Shown here piece after piece: positions 55,330 through 62,891 of a stretch of DNA of 64,000 nt (position 1 is the stretch's first letter; each line of letters starts with the position of its first letter). The stretch is from the NCBI RefSeq assembly GCF_038066715.1, contig NZ_JBBUKT010000001.1, positions 372,001-436,000 on the forward strand, written 5' to 3'. The stretch is from Luteolibacter sp. Y139 (GTDB lineage: Bacteria > Verrucomicrobiota > Verrucomicrobiia > Verrucomicrobiales > Akkermansiaceae). The notes beneath the pieces are model-generated. The model did not search any database. It saw only the letters and a program-made list of their open reading frames with translations, and was not told the origin of the DNA. A program made the translations under genes and the position numbers.

Positions 55330-55647
55330 TCAATCGCCACCACAGCTTTGGCCCAGCCACGCCAAATAAGCCGGCAACCCCGCCACCACCGGCAGCGCGA
55401 TGATCTCCGGCACCTCATAGGGGTGCAGCTCCCGGATCGCCGCCTCTAGATCCGCATACCGGGTCGTCTTGATTACCCCCAGCACCTCCCCGGCCCGCTC
55501 GACTTTTCCCTCCCACCGGTAGATCGATTCCACGCCCGGCAGCACGTTGACGCAGGCCGCCACTTGCCTTTCCACCAGAGCCGCGCCAATCTGTCGCGCC
55601 TGATCGAGATCGGGAAACGTGCAAAGGACCACCACGGCGTCTTCCAT
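55330..55647 (-). CDS. cutA: CutA1 divalent-ion tolerance protein
   Basis: From the ATG at 55645-55647 this gives 105 residues with the full CutA1 pattern: VLCTFPDLDQARQIGAALVE, then AACVNVLPGVESIYRWEGKVE and VIKTTRYADLEAAIRELHPYEVPEIIALPV. The family forms trimers related to PII in fold. An in-frame extension to 55683 precedes the ATG but lacks family features. It is divergent from the kinase gene at 55689 (41-base gap). Confidence 0.92.
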   Translation of the reverse strand: MEDAVVVLCTFPDLDQARQIGAALVERQVAACVNVLPGVESIYRWEGKVERAGEVLGVIKTTRYADLEAAIRELHPYEVPEIIALPVVAGLPAYLAWLGQSCGGD

Positions 55648-55688
55648 GGCTGTTCCTGAACACTGAAAACTGAACACTAGCAAACTCT

Positions 55689-56861
55689 TTGAAGCCCGGC
55701 TTCCTCGACAAACTCCTCGCCCGCATCGACCGGATCGACCCGGCCGAGGCCCGCCAGCTTTTGGACCGGCTGGTCCGCGAAAAGGGCTTTCTGGAGCAGG
55801 TCTTCGAGGCGCTCCACGAGGGCATGATCGTGCTCGATGAAGACGGCGAGATCTCCTTCATCAACGCCGCCGCCTGCCGCCTCTTCGGCATCGATGTCGA
55901 GCAAGCCGCAGGGATGCCCCTCTCGGTCTGCGTCCCGGGCCTTGATTGGAAATCGCTGGCCAAGCCGGGCACCGCGGTCTCGCGGGATCTGGAGACCTTC
56001 TACCCGGAAAACCGCTTCCTGAACTTCTACCTGTCCCCCATCCAGTCGGGCGAAGGCGAAAAAACCGTCGGCTGGGTCATGCTGATCCGCGACCTCACGA
56101 CCACCCGCCAGGAGGCGGAACAAACCCTCGAAAGCGAGCGCCTGAACGCCCTCACCCTCCTCGCCGCCGGAGTCGCTCACGAGATTGGCAATCCCCTCAA
56201 CTCCCTGGACATCCATCTCCAGTTGATGGCCCGGAAGCTGAAAAAGCTGCCACCCGGAGACCGCGCGCCGCTGGAAGAAAATCTCAATACCGCCCGCAGC
56301 GAGATCAAGCGGCTCGATACCATCCTCCGCCAATTCCTCCAGGCCATCCGCCCCACCACCCCTCACCGCGAACGCTGCGACCTCACCCAAGTGCTGCGCG
56401 ATGCCGTGAAGCTGTTAGAGCCGGAACTCGAATCGCGTCACATCACCGTCGAGCTCGACATGGACGAGGACTTCCCCGCCATGGAACTGGATGCCGGGCA
56501 GTTCCAACAGGTCTTCTACAACCTCCTCCGCAATGCCTACCAAGCCCTCGCCGGCAAGGACGGGATCATCCGCATCGCCGCCCACGCCAACGAATTCGAA
56601 GCCACCCTTTCCATCGAGGACAATGGCAGCGGCATCCCGCCCGAACAGATGGGCTCCCTCTTCGAGCCCTACCGCACCACCAAGCAATCCGGCACCGGCC
56701 TCGGCCTCCTGATCGTCCGCCGCGTCGTCCGCGAACACGGCGGTGAAATCGAAATCCAAAGCGAACCCGGCGCCGGCACCCGCATCCTCATCCACCTCCC
56801 CCGCGGCCCGAAGCCCGTGCGCCTGCTAGAGCAGCCGGTGAGCATCATCGACATCGACTGA
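55689..56861 (+). CDS. Cytoplasmic PAS-domain histidine kinase (NtrB-like)
   Basis: This is a 390-residue kinase without membrane helices. The start appears to be the TTG at 55689-55691, which needs checking, but the early sequence already fits the start of the domain. The PAS domain is at about 35-135 (IVLDEDGEISFINAAACRLFG), the H-box has His164 in AAGVAHEIGNPLNSLDIH, the N-box is LLRNAYQA, and the G-boxes are DNGSGIPPEQ and GTGLGLLIVRRV. It is followed, 6 bases later, by a small membrane protein gene and then the sigma54-type regulator, so these are its partners. Confidence 0.88.
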   Translation: MKPGFLDKLLARIDRIDPAEARQLLDRLVREKGFLEQVFEALHEGMIVLDEDGEISFINAAACRLFGIDVEQAAGMPLSVCVPGLDWKSLAKPGTAVSRDLETFYPENRFLNFYLSPIQSGEGEKTVGWVMLIRDLTTTRQEAEQTLESERLNALTLLAAGVAHEIGNPLNSLDIHLQLMARKLKKLPPGDRAPLEENLNTARSEIKRLDTILRQFLQAIRPTTPHRERCDLTQVLRDAVKLLEPELESRHITVELDMDEDFPAMELDAGQFQQVFYNLLRNAYQALAGKDGIIRIAAHANEFEATLSIEDNGSGIPPEQMGSLFEPYRTTKQSGTGLGLLIVRRVVREHGGEIEIQSEPGAGTRILIHLPRGPKPVRLLEQPVSIIDID

Positions 56862-56867
56862 ACCTCC

Positions 56868-57179
56868 ATGTTTGCGCACGAATCCAAAGCGATCCGCCTC
56901 GCGAAACGAATCTCCATTGGCTTGGTCGTCCTTTCCGTCCTCCTCTCGATATTTCTTCCGAGGGAGTGGATGCCACGTATTCGCGGATTTGGGAGAGGCC
57001 CTGAGCTACTCCTGCTGTTCGCCATCCCGATGACAGCGTTGTTGCTAGCTTACGAGATCACCCGCGCCATCTCGGCCTCCCTGACAAGACGGCAAGACAA
57101 CAAAGTCCGCGACGCGGAATTCCTCCGGAGATTCACACGCTCCTCACATTCTGACCGCCAGAATACCACCGATTCATGA
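56868..57179 (+). CDS. Small membrane protein of unknown function between kinase and regulator
   Basis: This is a 103-residue protein with two hydrophobic helices (about 15-31 and 45-65). It has a basic N-terminus and a polar, Arg/Ser-rich C-terminal tail (residues 72-103) that would face the cytoplasm. It overlaps the regulator start by 4 bases (ATGA at 57176-57179). Its DNA looks less GC-rich than the flanking genes. I find no family. The tight coupling suggests that it tunes or senses for this two-component pair. Confidence 0.72.
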   Translation: MFAHESKAIRLAKRISIGLVVLSVLLSIFLPREWMPRIRGFGRGPELLLLFAIPMTALLLAYEITRAISASLTRRQDNKVRDAEFLRRFTRSSHSDRQNTTDS

Positions 57180-58576
57180 CCACCCCCACCCTCCTCATCG
57201 CCGACGACGAAAAGGCCACCCGCGATGGCCTGCGCTCGGCGTTGGAAGAAGAGTTCGAAGTCTACACCGCCTCGAACGTCGCCGAGGCGATGAACGTCAT
57301 GAAGGCGGAGCCGGTCGACCTGCTCCTCACCGACCTCCGCATGGGCGGCGACTCCGGCATGGATCTGTTGGACCAAGCCATGGCCCTCCCGCAGCCACCC
57401 GTCGCGATCATGATGACCGCCTACGGCTCGGTGGACACCGCCGTGGAGGCGATGCGCCGCGGTGCCTGGCACTTCGTTACCAAGCCGCTGAACCTAGACG
57501 AAGTCGAGATGCTCCTGAAGCGAGCCCTCCGCAGCCGCAAGCTGGAGACGGAGAACAAACAGCTCCGCGCCCAAGTCTCCGACAACACCGGCCTCGAAAA
57601 GCTCGCCGGCAAGTCCCCCGCCATCCAGCGCGTCATCGACGTCGTCCGCCAAGTCGCCCCGACCCGCGCCACCGTCCTGATCGAGGGCGAAAGCGGCACC
57701 GGCAAGGAAGTCGTCGCCCACGCCATCCACCGCCTGAGCGGACGCCCGGCCGAGAAGCTGGTCATCGTCCACTGTGCCGCCTTGGCCCCGCAGATTCTCG
57801 AAAGCGAGCTCTTCGGCCATGAAAAGGGAGCCTTCACCGGCGCAGTCCAACGCCGCATCGGCCGCTTCGAGCAGGCCGACGGCGGCACCCTCTTCCTCGA
57901 CGAAATCGGCGAAATCGACGCCTCCATCCAAGTAAAACTCCTCCGCGCCCTCTCCGAGCGCACCATCGAGCGCGTCGGCTCCAACAACCCCGTGAAGGTC
58001 GATGTCCGGGTGGTCGCCGCCACCAACAAGAACCTCGCCGCCCTCGTCGCGAAAGGCGACTTCCGCGAGGATCTCTACTTCCGCCTCAATGTGGTCCGCG
58101 TCCAAATGCCGCCCTTGCGCGACCGGGCGGAGGACATCGTCCTGCTGGCCGGGGCGTTTTTGAAGGAATTCGCCGAAGAGAATGGCCGCCCGGTGAAGCC
58201 GCTCAGCGATGCCGCCCTCCGGGTGCTGCGCACCTACCCGTGGCCGGGCAATGTGCGCGAACTGCGGACGGCGATCGAGCACGGCGTGGTCATGAGCAAT
58301 GAGCCGGTGATCGACCTCCACCACCTGCCAGCCTCCGTGCTGGGGGAAATGCCGGTGTTTCCGTCTCTATCAACCGCTTCGATCACTCCGGTGACGACCT
58401 CGGAACCGGGGAAAATCCCCCTTGCCGGTGGGGGGGAATTCAACTTGCATGCGCTCGAAACCAGCGCCATCCGCGCGGCTTTGGCGCAAGCTGGGGGCAA
58501 CCGGACGCGGGCCGCCGATTTACTCGGCATCAGTCGCCGCACCCTCCAGCGCAAGCTGAAGGAGGAAGAGGACTGA
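57176..58576 (+). CDS. Sigma54-dependent response regulator (NtrC-like)
   Basis: This is a 466-residue protein. The REC domain has Asp53 in LLLTDLRMGGDSG and Lys in FVTKPLN. The AAA+ domain has Walker A GESGTGKE (171-178), the sigma54-contacting GAFTGA (218-223), the Walker B region GGTLFLDEIGEI and the Arg finger region FREDLYFRLNVV. A Fis-type helix-turn-helix (TRAADLLGISRRTLQRKL) ends the protein. It is a complete NtrC-type activator of sigma54 promoters. It is coupled to the small membrane protein gene by an ATGA. Confidence 0.93.
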   Translation: MTTPTLLIADDEKATRDGLRSALEEEFEVYTASNVAEAMNVMKAEPVDLLLTDLRMGGDSGMDLLDQAMALPQPPVAIMMTAYGSVDTAVEAMRRGAWHFVTKPLNLDEVEMLLKRALRSRKLETENKQLRAQVSDNTGLEKLAGKSPAIQRVIDVVRQVAPTRATVLIEGESGTGKEVVAHAIHRLSGRPAEKLVIVHCAALAPQILESELFGHEKGAFTGAVQRRIGRFEQADGGTLFLDEIGEIDASIQVKLLRALSERTIERVGSNNPVKVDVRVVAATNKNLAALVAKGDFREDLYFRLNVVRVQMPPLRDRAEDIVLLAGAFLKEFAEENGRPVKPLSDAALRVLRTYPWPGNVRELRTAIEHGVVMSNEPVIDLHHLPASVLGEMPVFPSLSTASITPVTTSEPGKIPLAGGGEFNLHALETSAIRAALAQAGGNRTRAADLLGISRRTLQRKLKEEED

Positions 58577-58607
58577 CGTGCCCGGCGGCGCCGCGACTGA
58601 ATTCCCC

Positions 58608-60449
58608 ATGAGCAGCCTTCCCTCTACCCAGTTCGAGACCGCGGTGATGATCCGCCGCATCTTGTTCTTCCTGGTGCTCGTCAGCTTCACCCTGTTGCAC
58701 CTGCTTCCGCTGTTCCGCGGGCTGGATTCGCCACAGGCCATGGAGCAGGCGCAGATCGCCCGCCAGATCGCCCGCGGCCAGGGTTTCACCACCAAGATGA
58801 TCCGCCCGCTGGCCTACTACGAGGCCGAGAAGGCAAACCAGGGCGCGGTCAATTTCACCGACTTCAAGGACACCTACCACGCCCCGCTCAATCCCCTGAT
58901 CATGAGCGCCGTGCTCAAGTTGGTCGGTGCCGACAAGGAGGGCGCATGGCCGATGGGCAAGAACGAACTCGTCTATCCGCTGGACCGGGTGATCGCGCTG
59001 GTTTCCACGCTCTTCTTCCTGATGTCGATCGGGGTCACCTACCTCTTGGTCGGGCGAATATTCGACGCGAAAATCGCCGGGGTCACCGCAGTGCTGATGC
59101 TGCTGTGTGACCTGATGTGGAAGTTCTCCCAGAGTGGCCTCCCGCAGATGCTTCTGCTGCTGCTCTTCAGCTGCGGCCTGTACTTCACCTACCGGGCGGT
59201 CGAGGCATCCGAAGAGGGAAAGATGCCCTTCGGTGCCGCGCTAGCCGCCTCCGCCTTCTTCGTGCTGATGGTCCTGACCCACTGGATCACCGCTTGGATT
59301 TTCCTCGGCTTCCTCATTTACGCCGCCTTCGCCTTCCGCCCTCGCGGCGTGGTCGCCCTGTCGGCCTTCGCCCTGCTGGCGATCGCCGTGGCCTTCCCCC
59401 TGATGCGGGCGAATGACTTCTCCGGCCAACCCTTCGGCACCGGCTTCTACGTGCTCTACAATGGCCTGGGAAGCGGCTCCGAGTCCTCGATCATGCGGAA
59501 CCACGACCTGCAAAGCGCGCCGCTTTCGCTGGACGGCATCCTGATCCGCATCCTCGGCACCACCCTGGTCCAGACCTCGGAGCTCCTGCCCTTCCTCGGC
59601 GGCATTCTGGTCGCGCCGCTGTTCTTCGTGGCGCTACTGCACCCCTTCAAGCGCGCATCGATCGCCAATTTCCGCTGGGGCATCGCCATCATGTGGCTGT
59701 TCGGCGCGCTGGGCATGGCGGTCTTCGGGATCGACCGGACAAAGCAGCTTCATCCGAACCAGATCCATATCCTGTTCGCCCCGGTCATGTCGGCCTACGG
59801 CTTGGCCTTCATTTCCATCCTGTGGAGTCGCCTGGAGACCATCAATTCGGTGCCCTACCTGCGGAATGCCCACTATTTCGCCGTCGCCGCCCTCTCCGCC
59901 GCCCCGATGATCCTTTCCGCTCCGGATAAGATCAAAATCGGCCTCGCCGTCCGCGACCGCGGCTACCCGCAGTGGCCACCCTACCTCCCCTCCGTCCTCA
60001 ACTCCAAGATTCCGAAGCTGCTCGCCCCCGGCGAGGGCGAGCCAGCGACCACCCGCGTGGTGGTTTCCGATCAGCCGTGGGCTGTGGCTTGGTATGCGGA
60101 TGAAATCAGCCTCTGGCTCCCGAAGACCAAGCGCGGCTTCGAGCTGTTGGAAGAGCGCGCGGCCGCCCTTGGCACCCCCTTCGCGGGAATCCTGGTCACC
60201 CCCAGCTCGACCGCCTTTGACCCGGCCCCGACCGTCCGCGACCAGTACGGCGAATTTTCCTCCTTGGTTTTCAACGGCCTGGTCCTCGACATCACCTCTC
60301 CCGGAGCCGGCCGCGTCGGCACCCCGATCTTCAACACGGACACCAAGCTCGCCGACATCTACCGCCGCTACCCGTACCCCGAGCCGCTCGCCGGAACGGA
60401 AATCCTCTACTACGGCGAGCGCCGGGCCGAGACCGCTCCCAATCCCTAG
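58608..60449 (+). CDS. Polytopic membrane protein, glycosyltransferase-like (GT39/GT-C type)
   Basis: From the ATG at 58608 (a GTG at 58578 is an alternative) this gives 613 residues with about 11 membrane helices. The first helix (FFLVLVSFTLLHLLPLF) and the loop with SPQAMEQAQIARQIARGQGFTTKMIRP resemble GT-C enzymes, where the first periplasmic loop bears the catalytic Asp; here the position is held by QIARQIARGQGF and the Asp is not clear. The C-terminal 180 residues are soluble. It could be a mannosyl- or arabinosyltransferase-like protein, but the activity is not proven by motif. Confidence 0.65.
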   Translation: MSSLPSTQFETAVMIRRILFFLVLVSFTLLHLLPLFRGLDSPQAMEQAQIARQIARGQGFTTKMIRPLAYYEAEKANQGAVNFTDFKDTYHAPLNPLIMSAVLKLVGADKEGAWPMGKNELVYPLDRVIALVSTLFFLMSIGVTYLLVGRIFDAKIAGVTAVLMLLCDLMWKFSQSGLPQMLLLLLFSCGLYFTYRAVEASEEGKMPFGAALAASAFFVLMVLTHWITAWIFLGFLIYAAFAFRPRGVVALSAFALLAIAVAFPLMRANDFSGQPFGTGFYVLYNGLGSGSESSIMRNHDLQSAPLSLDGILIRILGTTLVQTSELLPFLGGILVAPLFFVALLHPFKRASIANFRWGIAIMWLFGALGMAVFGIDRTKQLHPNQIHILFAPVMSAYGLAFISILWSRLETINSVPYLRNAHYFAVAALSAAPMILSAPDKIKIGLAVRDRGYPQWPPYLPSVLNSKIPKLLAPGEGEPATTRVVVSDQPWAVAWYADEISLWLPKTKRGFELLEERAAALGTPFAGILVTPSSTAFDPAPTVRDQYGEFSSLVFNGLVLDITSPGAGRVGTPIFNTDTKLADIYRRYPYPEPLAGTEILYYGERRAETAPNP

Positions 60450-60453
60450 CCCG

Positions 60454-60774
60454 ATGCCCGCCCGCAGGAAATCCGCCGACGAGGGTCAAAATGGCACCGA
60501 CCTGACCTTCGAAGCCGCCCTCACGGAGCTCGAGGAAATCGTCGCCGCCATGGAGGAAGAGCAGCTTCCACTGGAAGAATTGGTCTCCCGCTACGAAAAG
60601 GGCTCGAAATTGCTGGCGCGATGCGAAACGGTCCTCGCCTCCGCGCGGAAGCGCCTCCAGACCATCAGTGCCCGCGCCGAAGCGGGCACCGGCGAGGCCG
60701 ACGGCGCGGAAGACGATGAATTGCCCGGCGCGCCGGCCGAACACGACGACGATGACGACATCCGCCTCTTCTGA
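60454..60774 (+). CDS. xseB: Exodeoxyribonuclease VII small subunit
   Basis: From the ATG at 60454 this gives 106 residues. The core LTFEAALTELEEIVAAMEEEQLPLEELVSRYEKGSKLLARCETVLASARKRLQ is diagnostic of XseB. The C-terminal extension is acidic (DDELPGAPAEHDDDDD) and longer than in most members. The gene overlaps the dxs start by 23 bases, an arrangement frequently seen (xseB next to ispA/dxs). No xseA is in the window. Confidence 0.92.
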   Translation: MPARRKSADEGQNGTDLTFEAALTELEEIVAAMEEEQLPLEELVSRYEKGSKLLARCETVLASARKRLQTISARAEAGTGEADGAEDDELPGAPAEHDDDDDIRLF

Positions 60775-62644
60775 GCCCCCAGCCCTCGGGCCGCTCCTCT
60801 CCGCCATCCGCACTCCCGAAGACGTTAAGACGATCGCGGAGGCTGATCTCACGAAACTTGCCGAAGAGGTCCGTCACTCGCTCATCACCTCGCTTTCCCG
60901 CACCGGTGGCCACCTCGGGCCGAACCTGGGTGTCGTCGAGCTGACCATCGCGCTCCACCGCGTCTTCTCCACGCCGAAGGATAGCTTCGTCTTCGACGTG
61001 GCCCACCAGGGCTACGTCCACAAGATGCTTACCGGCCGCGCCCCGGACATCCACACCATCCGCACTTACAAGGGCCTGAATGGTTTCCTCCTGCGCAGCG
61101 AGTCGGATCACGATTCCTACGGCGCAGGCCACGCCGGCACCGCCCTCTCCGCCGCCCTCGGCATGGCCGCCGCCCGCGACCTCGCGAAGGAAGACAGCCA
61201 CGTCGTCGCCGTCGCCGGTGATGCCGCCTTCACCTGCGGCCCGACCCTTGAGGCGCTGAACAACATCGCCGAGACCACCAAGAAATTCATCGTCGTGCTG
61301 AACGACAACGAATGGTCGATCGACAAGAACGTCGGTGCCATCGCCCGTTACTTCAATGCGCTGCAGACGCACGCGACCTACGCCAGCGTCCGCAACTCCG
61401 CGGCGGATTTCGTGGAAAAGATCGCCGGCAAGGCCGTCCGCAAGCTCGCCCACAAGGTCGAGGAAGGCGCCAAGAACCTGCTCTTTCCGAACGTTCTCTT
61501 CGAAAAGTTCGGCCTGCGCTACTTCGGCCCCATCGATGGCCACGACCTGCCGCTGCTGGTCCGCACCTTCGAGCACCTGAAGACGCTCAATGAGCCGGTG
61601 GTGCTCCACATCATCACCGAAAAGGGCCGCGGCTATCAGCCCGCCCTCGATAACCCCGGCAAGTTCCACGGCCTCGGTGCCTACAAGATCGAAGACGGCT
61701 CCGTTGACGTCTCCGCCACCCCGACCTGCTCGGACATCTTCGGCCGCACCGTCACCGATCTGGCCAAGGCAGACGAACAAGTCGTCGCCATCACCGCCGC
61801 CATGCCCGGCGGCACCAAGCTGGAGATCTTCAAGAAGGAGCTGCCCCAGCGCTACTACGACGTCGGCATCGCGGAAGAGCACGCCGCGCTCTTCGCCTGC
61901 GGCCTCGCGACCAAGGGCATCAAGCCCTTCCTCGCGATCTACTCCACCTTCATGCAGCGCGCCTATGACATGATCATCCATGACATGGCGCTCCAGCACC
62001 TGCCCGTCCGCCTGTGCATGGACCGCGGCGGCCTCTCCGGCGACGACGGCCCGACCCACCACGGCCTCTTCGACATCGGCTACCTCCGCCCCGTTCCCGG
62101 CATCGTCCACATGCAGCCGGCCAATGAAGCCGAGTTCGTCGCGATGCTGAAATGGATGGCCCACTACGAGGCCGGCCCCACCGCCATCCGCTACCCGCGT
62201 GGTCCCATTAACGGCACTCCGCTCGATGCTCCCGTCCCGCCGATTGAACTCGGCAAGGCGGTCGTCGAAGCCGAAGGCACCGACGTCGTCCTGATTGGCC
62301 TCGGCACCCTCTTTGAGATGGCGAAGCAGACCAAGGCGATGCTGGAAGCCAAGGGCCTCTCCGTCGCCCTCGTAAATCCGCGCTTCATCAAGCCGCTCGA
62401 TGGTGCCGTCTTCGAACGCTTCGCCAGCCAGTGCAAGGTCGTCTGCACCTTCGAGGACCACGTCCTCCACAACGGCTTCGGCTGCGGCGTGATCGAACTG
62501 CTCCACGACGCCGGCATCACCACGCCGGTCGAGCGCATCGGCTGGCCGGACGAATTCGTCGAGCACGGCAAGCCGGACATCCTCATGAAGCTGCACGGCC
62601 TGACGGCCGAAGCGGCCTTCGAGAAGGTGATGCGGCATTTCTAA
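60752..62644 (+). CDS. dxs: 1-deoxy-D-xylulose-5-phosphate synthase
   Basis: From the ATG at 60752 this gives 630 residues. The transketolase-type layout includes the N-terminal LSRTGGHLGPNLGVVELTIALHRVF, HQGYVHKMLTGR, the thiamine motif GDAAFTCGPTLEALNNI and LNDNEWSIDKNVGAI, and later YDVGIAEEHAALFACGLATKGIKP, MDRGGLSGDDGPTHHGLFD and IRYPRG. The enzyme condenses pyruvate and glyceraldehyde 3-phosphate to start the MEP isoprenoid pathway. The motif HIHTIRTYKGLNGFLLRSE-like segment deviates from the usual R-x-K-G-G-L-S-G-F. The overlap with xseB sets the start. Confidence 0.93.
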   Translation: MTTSASSEPPALGPLLSAIRTPEDVKTIAEADLTKLAEEVRHSLITSLSRTGGHLGPNLGVVELTIALHRVFSTPKDSFVFDVAHQGYVHKMLTGRAPDIHTIRTYKGLNGFLLRSESDHDSYGAGHAGTALSAALGMAAARDLAKEDSHVVAVAGDAAFTCGPTLEALNNIAETTKKFIVVLNDNEWSIDKNVGAIARYFNALQTHATYASVRNSAADFVEKIAGKAVRKLAHKVEEGAKNLLFPNVLFEKFGLRYFGPIDGHDLPLLVRTFEHLKTLNEPVVLHIITEKGRGYQPALDNPGKFHGLGAYKIEDGSVDVSATPTCSDIFGRTVTDLAKADEQVVAITAAMPGGTKLEIFKKELPQRYYDVGIAEEHAALFACGLATKGIKPFLAIYSTFMQRAYDMIIHDMALQHLPVRLCMDRGGLSGDDGPTHHGLFDIGYLRPVPGIVHMQPANEAEFVAMLKWMAHYEAGPTAIRYPRGPINGTPLDAPVPPIELGKAVVEAEGTDVVLIGLGTLFEMAKQTKAMLEAKGLSVALVNPRFIKPLDGAVFERFASQCKVVCTFEDHVLHNGFGCGVIELLHDAGITTPVERIGWPDEFVEHGKPDILMKLHGLTAEAAFEKVMRHF

Positions 62645-62645
62645 C

Positions 62646-62882
62646 ATGCTCTGGCTGCTAAAGCTGACCTCCCCGCTCGTCCTCGTGATCCGCGAGGGAA
62701 AGGTCAGCCTGGCGAAAGGACGGCTTCCCGGCGGCACGATCCAGCAGGTCCAGGACGTCCTTTCAGACGCCGGGGTGACCTCCGGCACCATCCACGCCGA
62801 TGGGGCCGGACGATTCCGCTTCTCCTACCACATCCCGGGAGAATTGCATCAGCGGTTGAGAAACGTCCTCGTTTCCCTATAG
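62646..62882 (+). CDS. Small protein, DUF3634-like
   Basis: This is a 78-residue protein whose ATG is 1 base after the dxs stop. A short hydrophobic start (LWLLKLTSPLVLVI) is followed by the pattern REGKVSLAKGRLPGGTIQQVQDVL and GRFRFSYHIPGELHQRLRNVLVSL. This resembles the DUF3634 family (R-x-G-x-x-x-x-x-G-x-x-P near the start). Function is unknown. Spacing suggests co-transcription with dxs. Confidence 0.65.
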   Translation: MLWLLKLTSPLVLVIREGKVSLAKGRLPGGTIQQVQDVLSDAGVTSGTIHADGAGRFRFSYHIPGELHQRLRNVLVSL

Positions 62883-62891
62883 GCTCCCGCC

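Noticed and set aside
60665..62791. Long minus-strand frame of 708 codons over dxs
   Set aside because: It is antisense to dxs; the product is Asp/Glu/Val/Gly-rich with no domain, a known artefact of GC-rich third positions.
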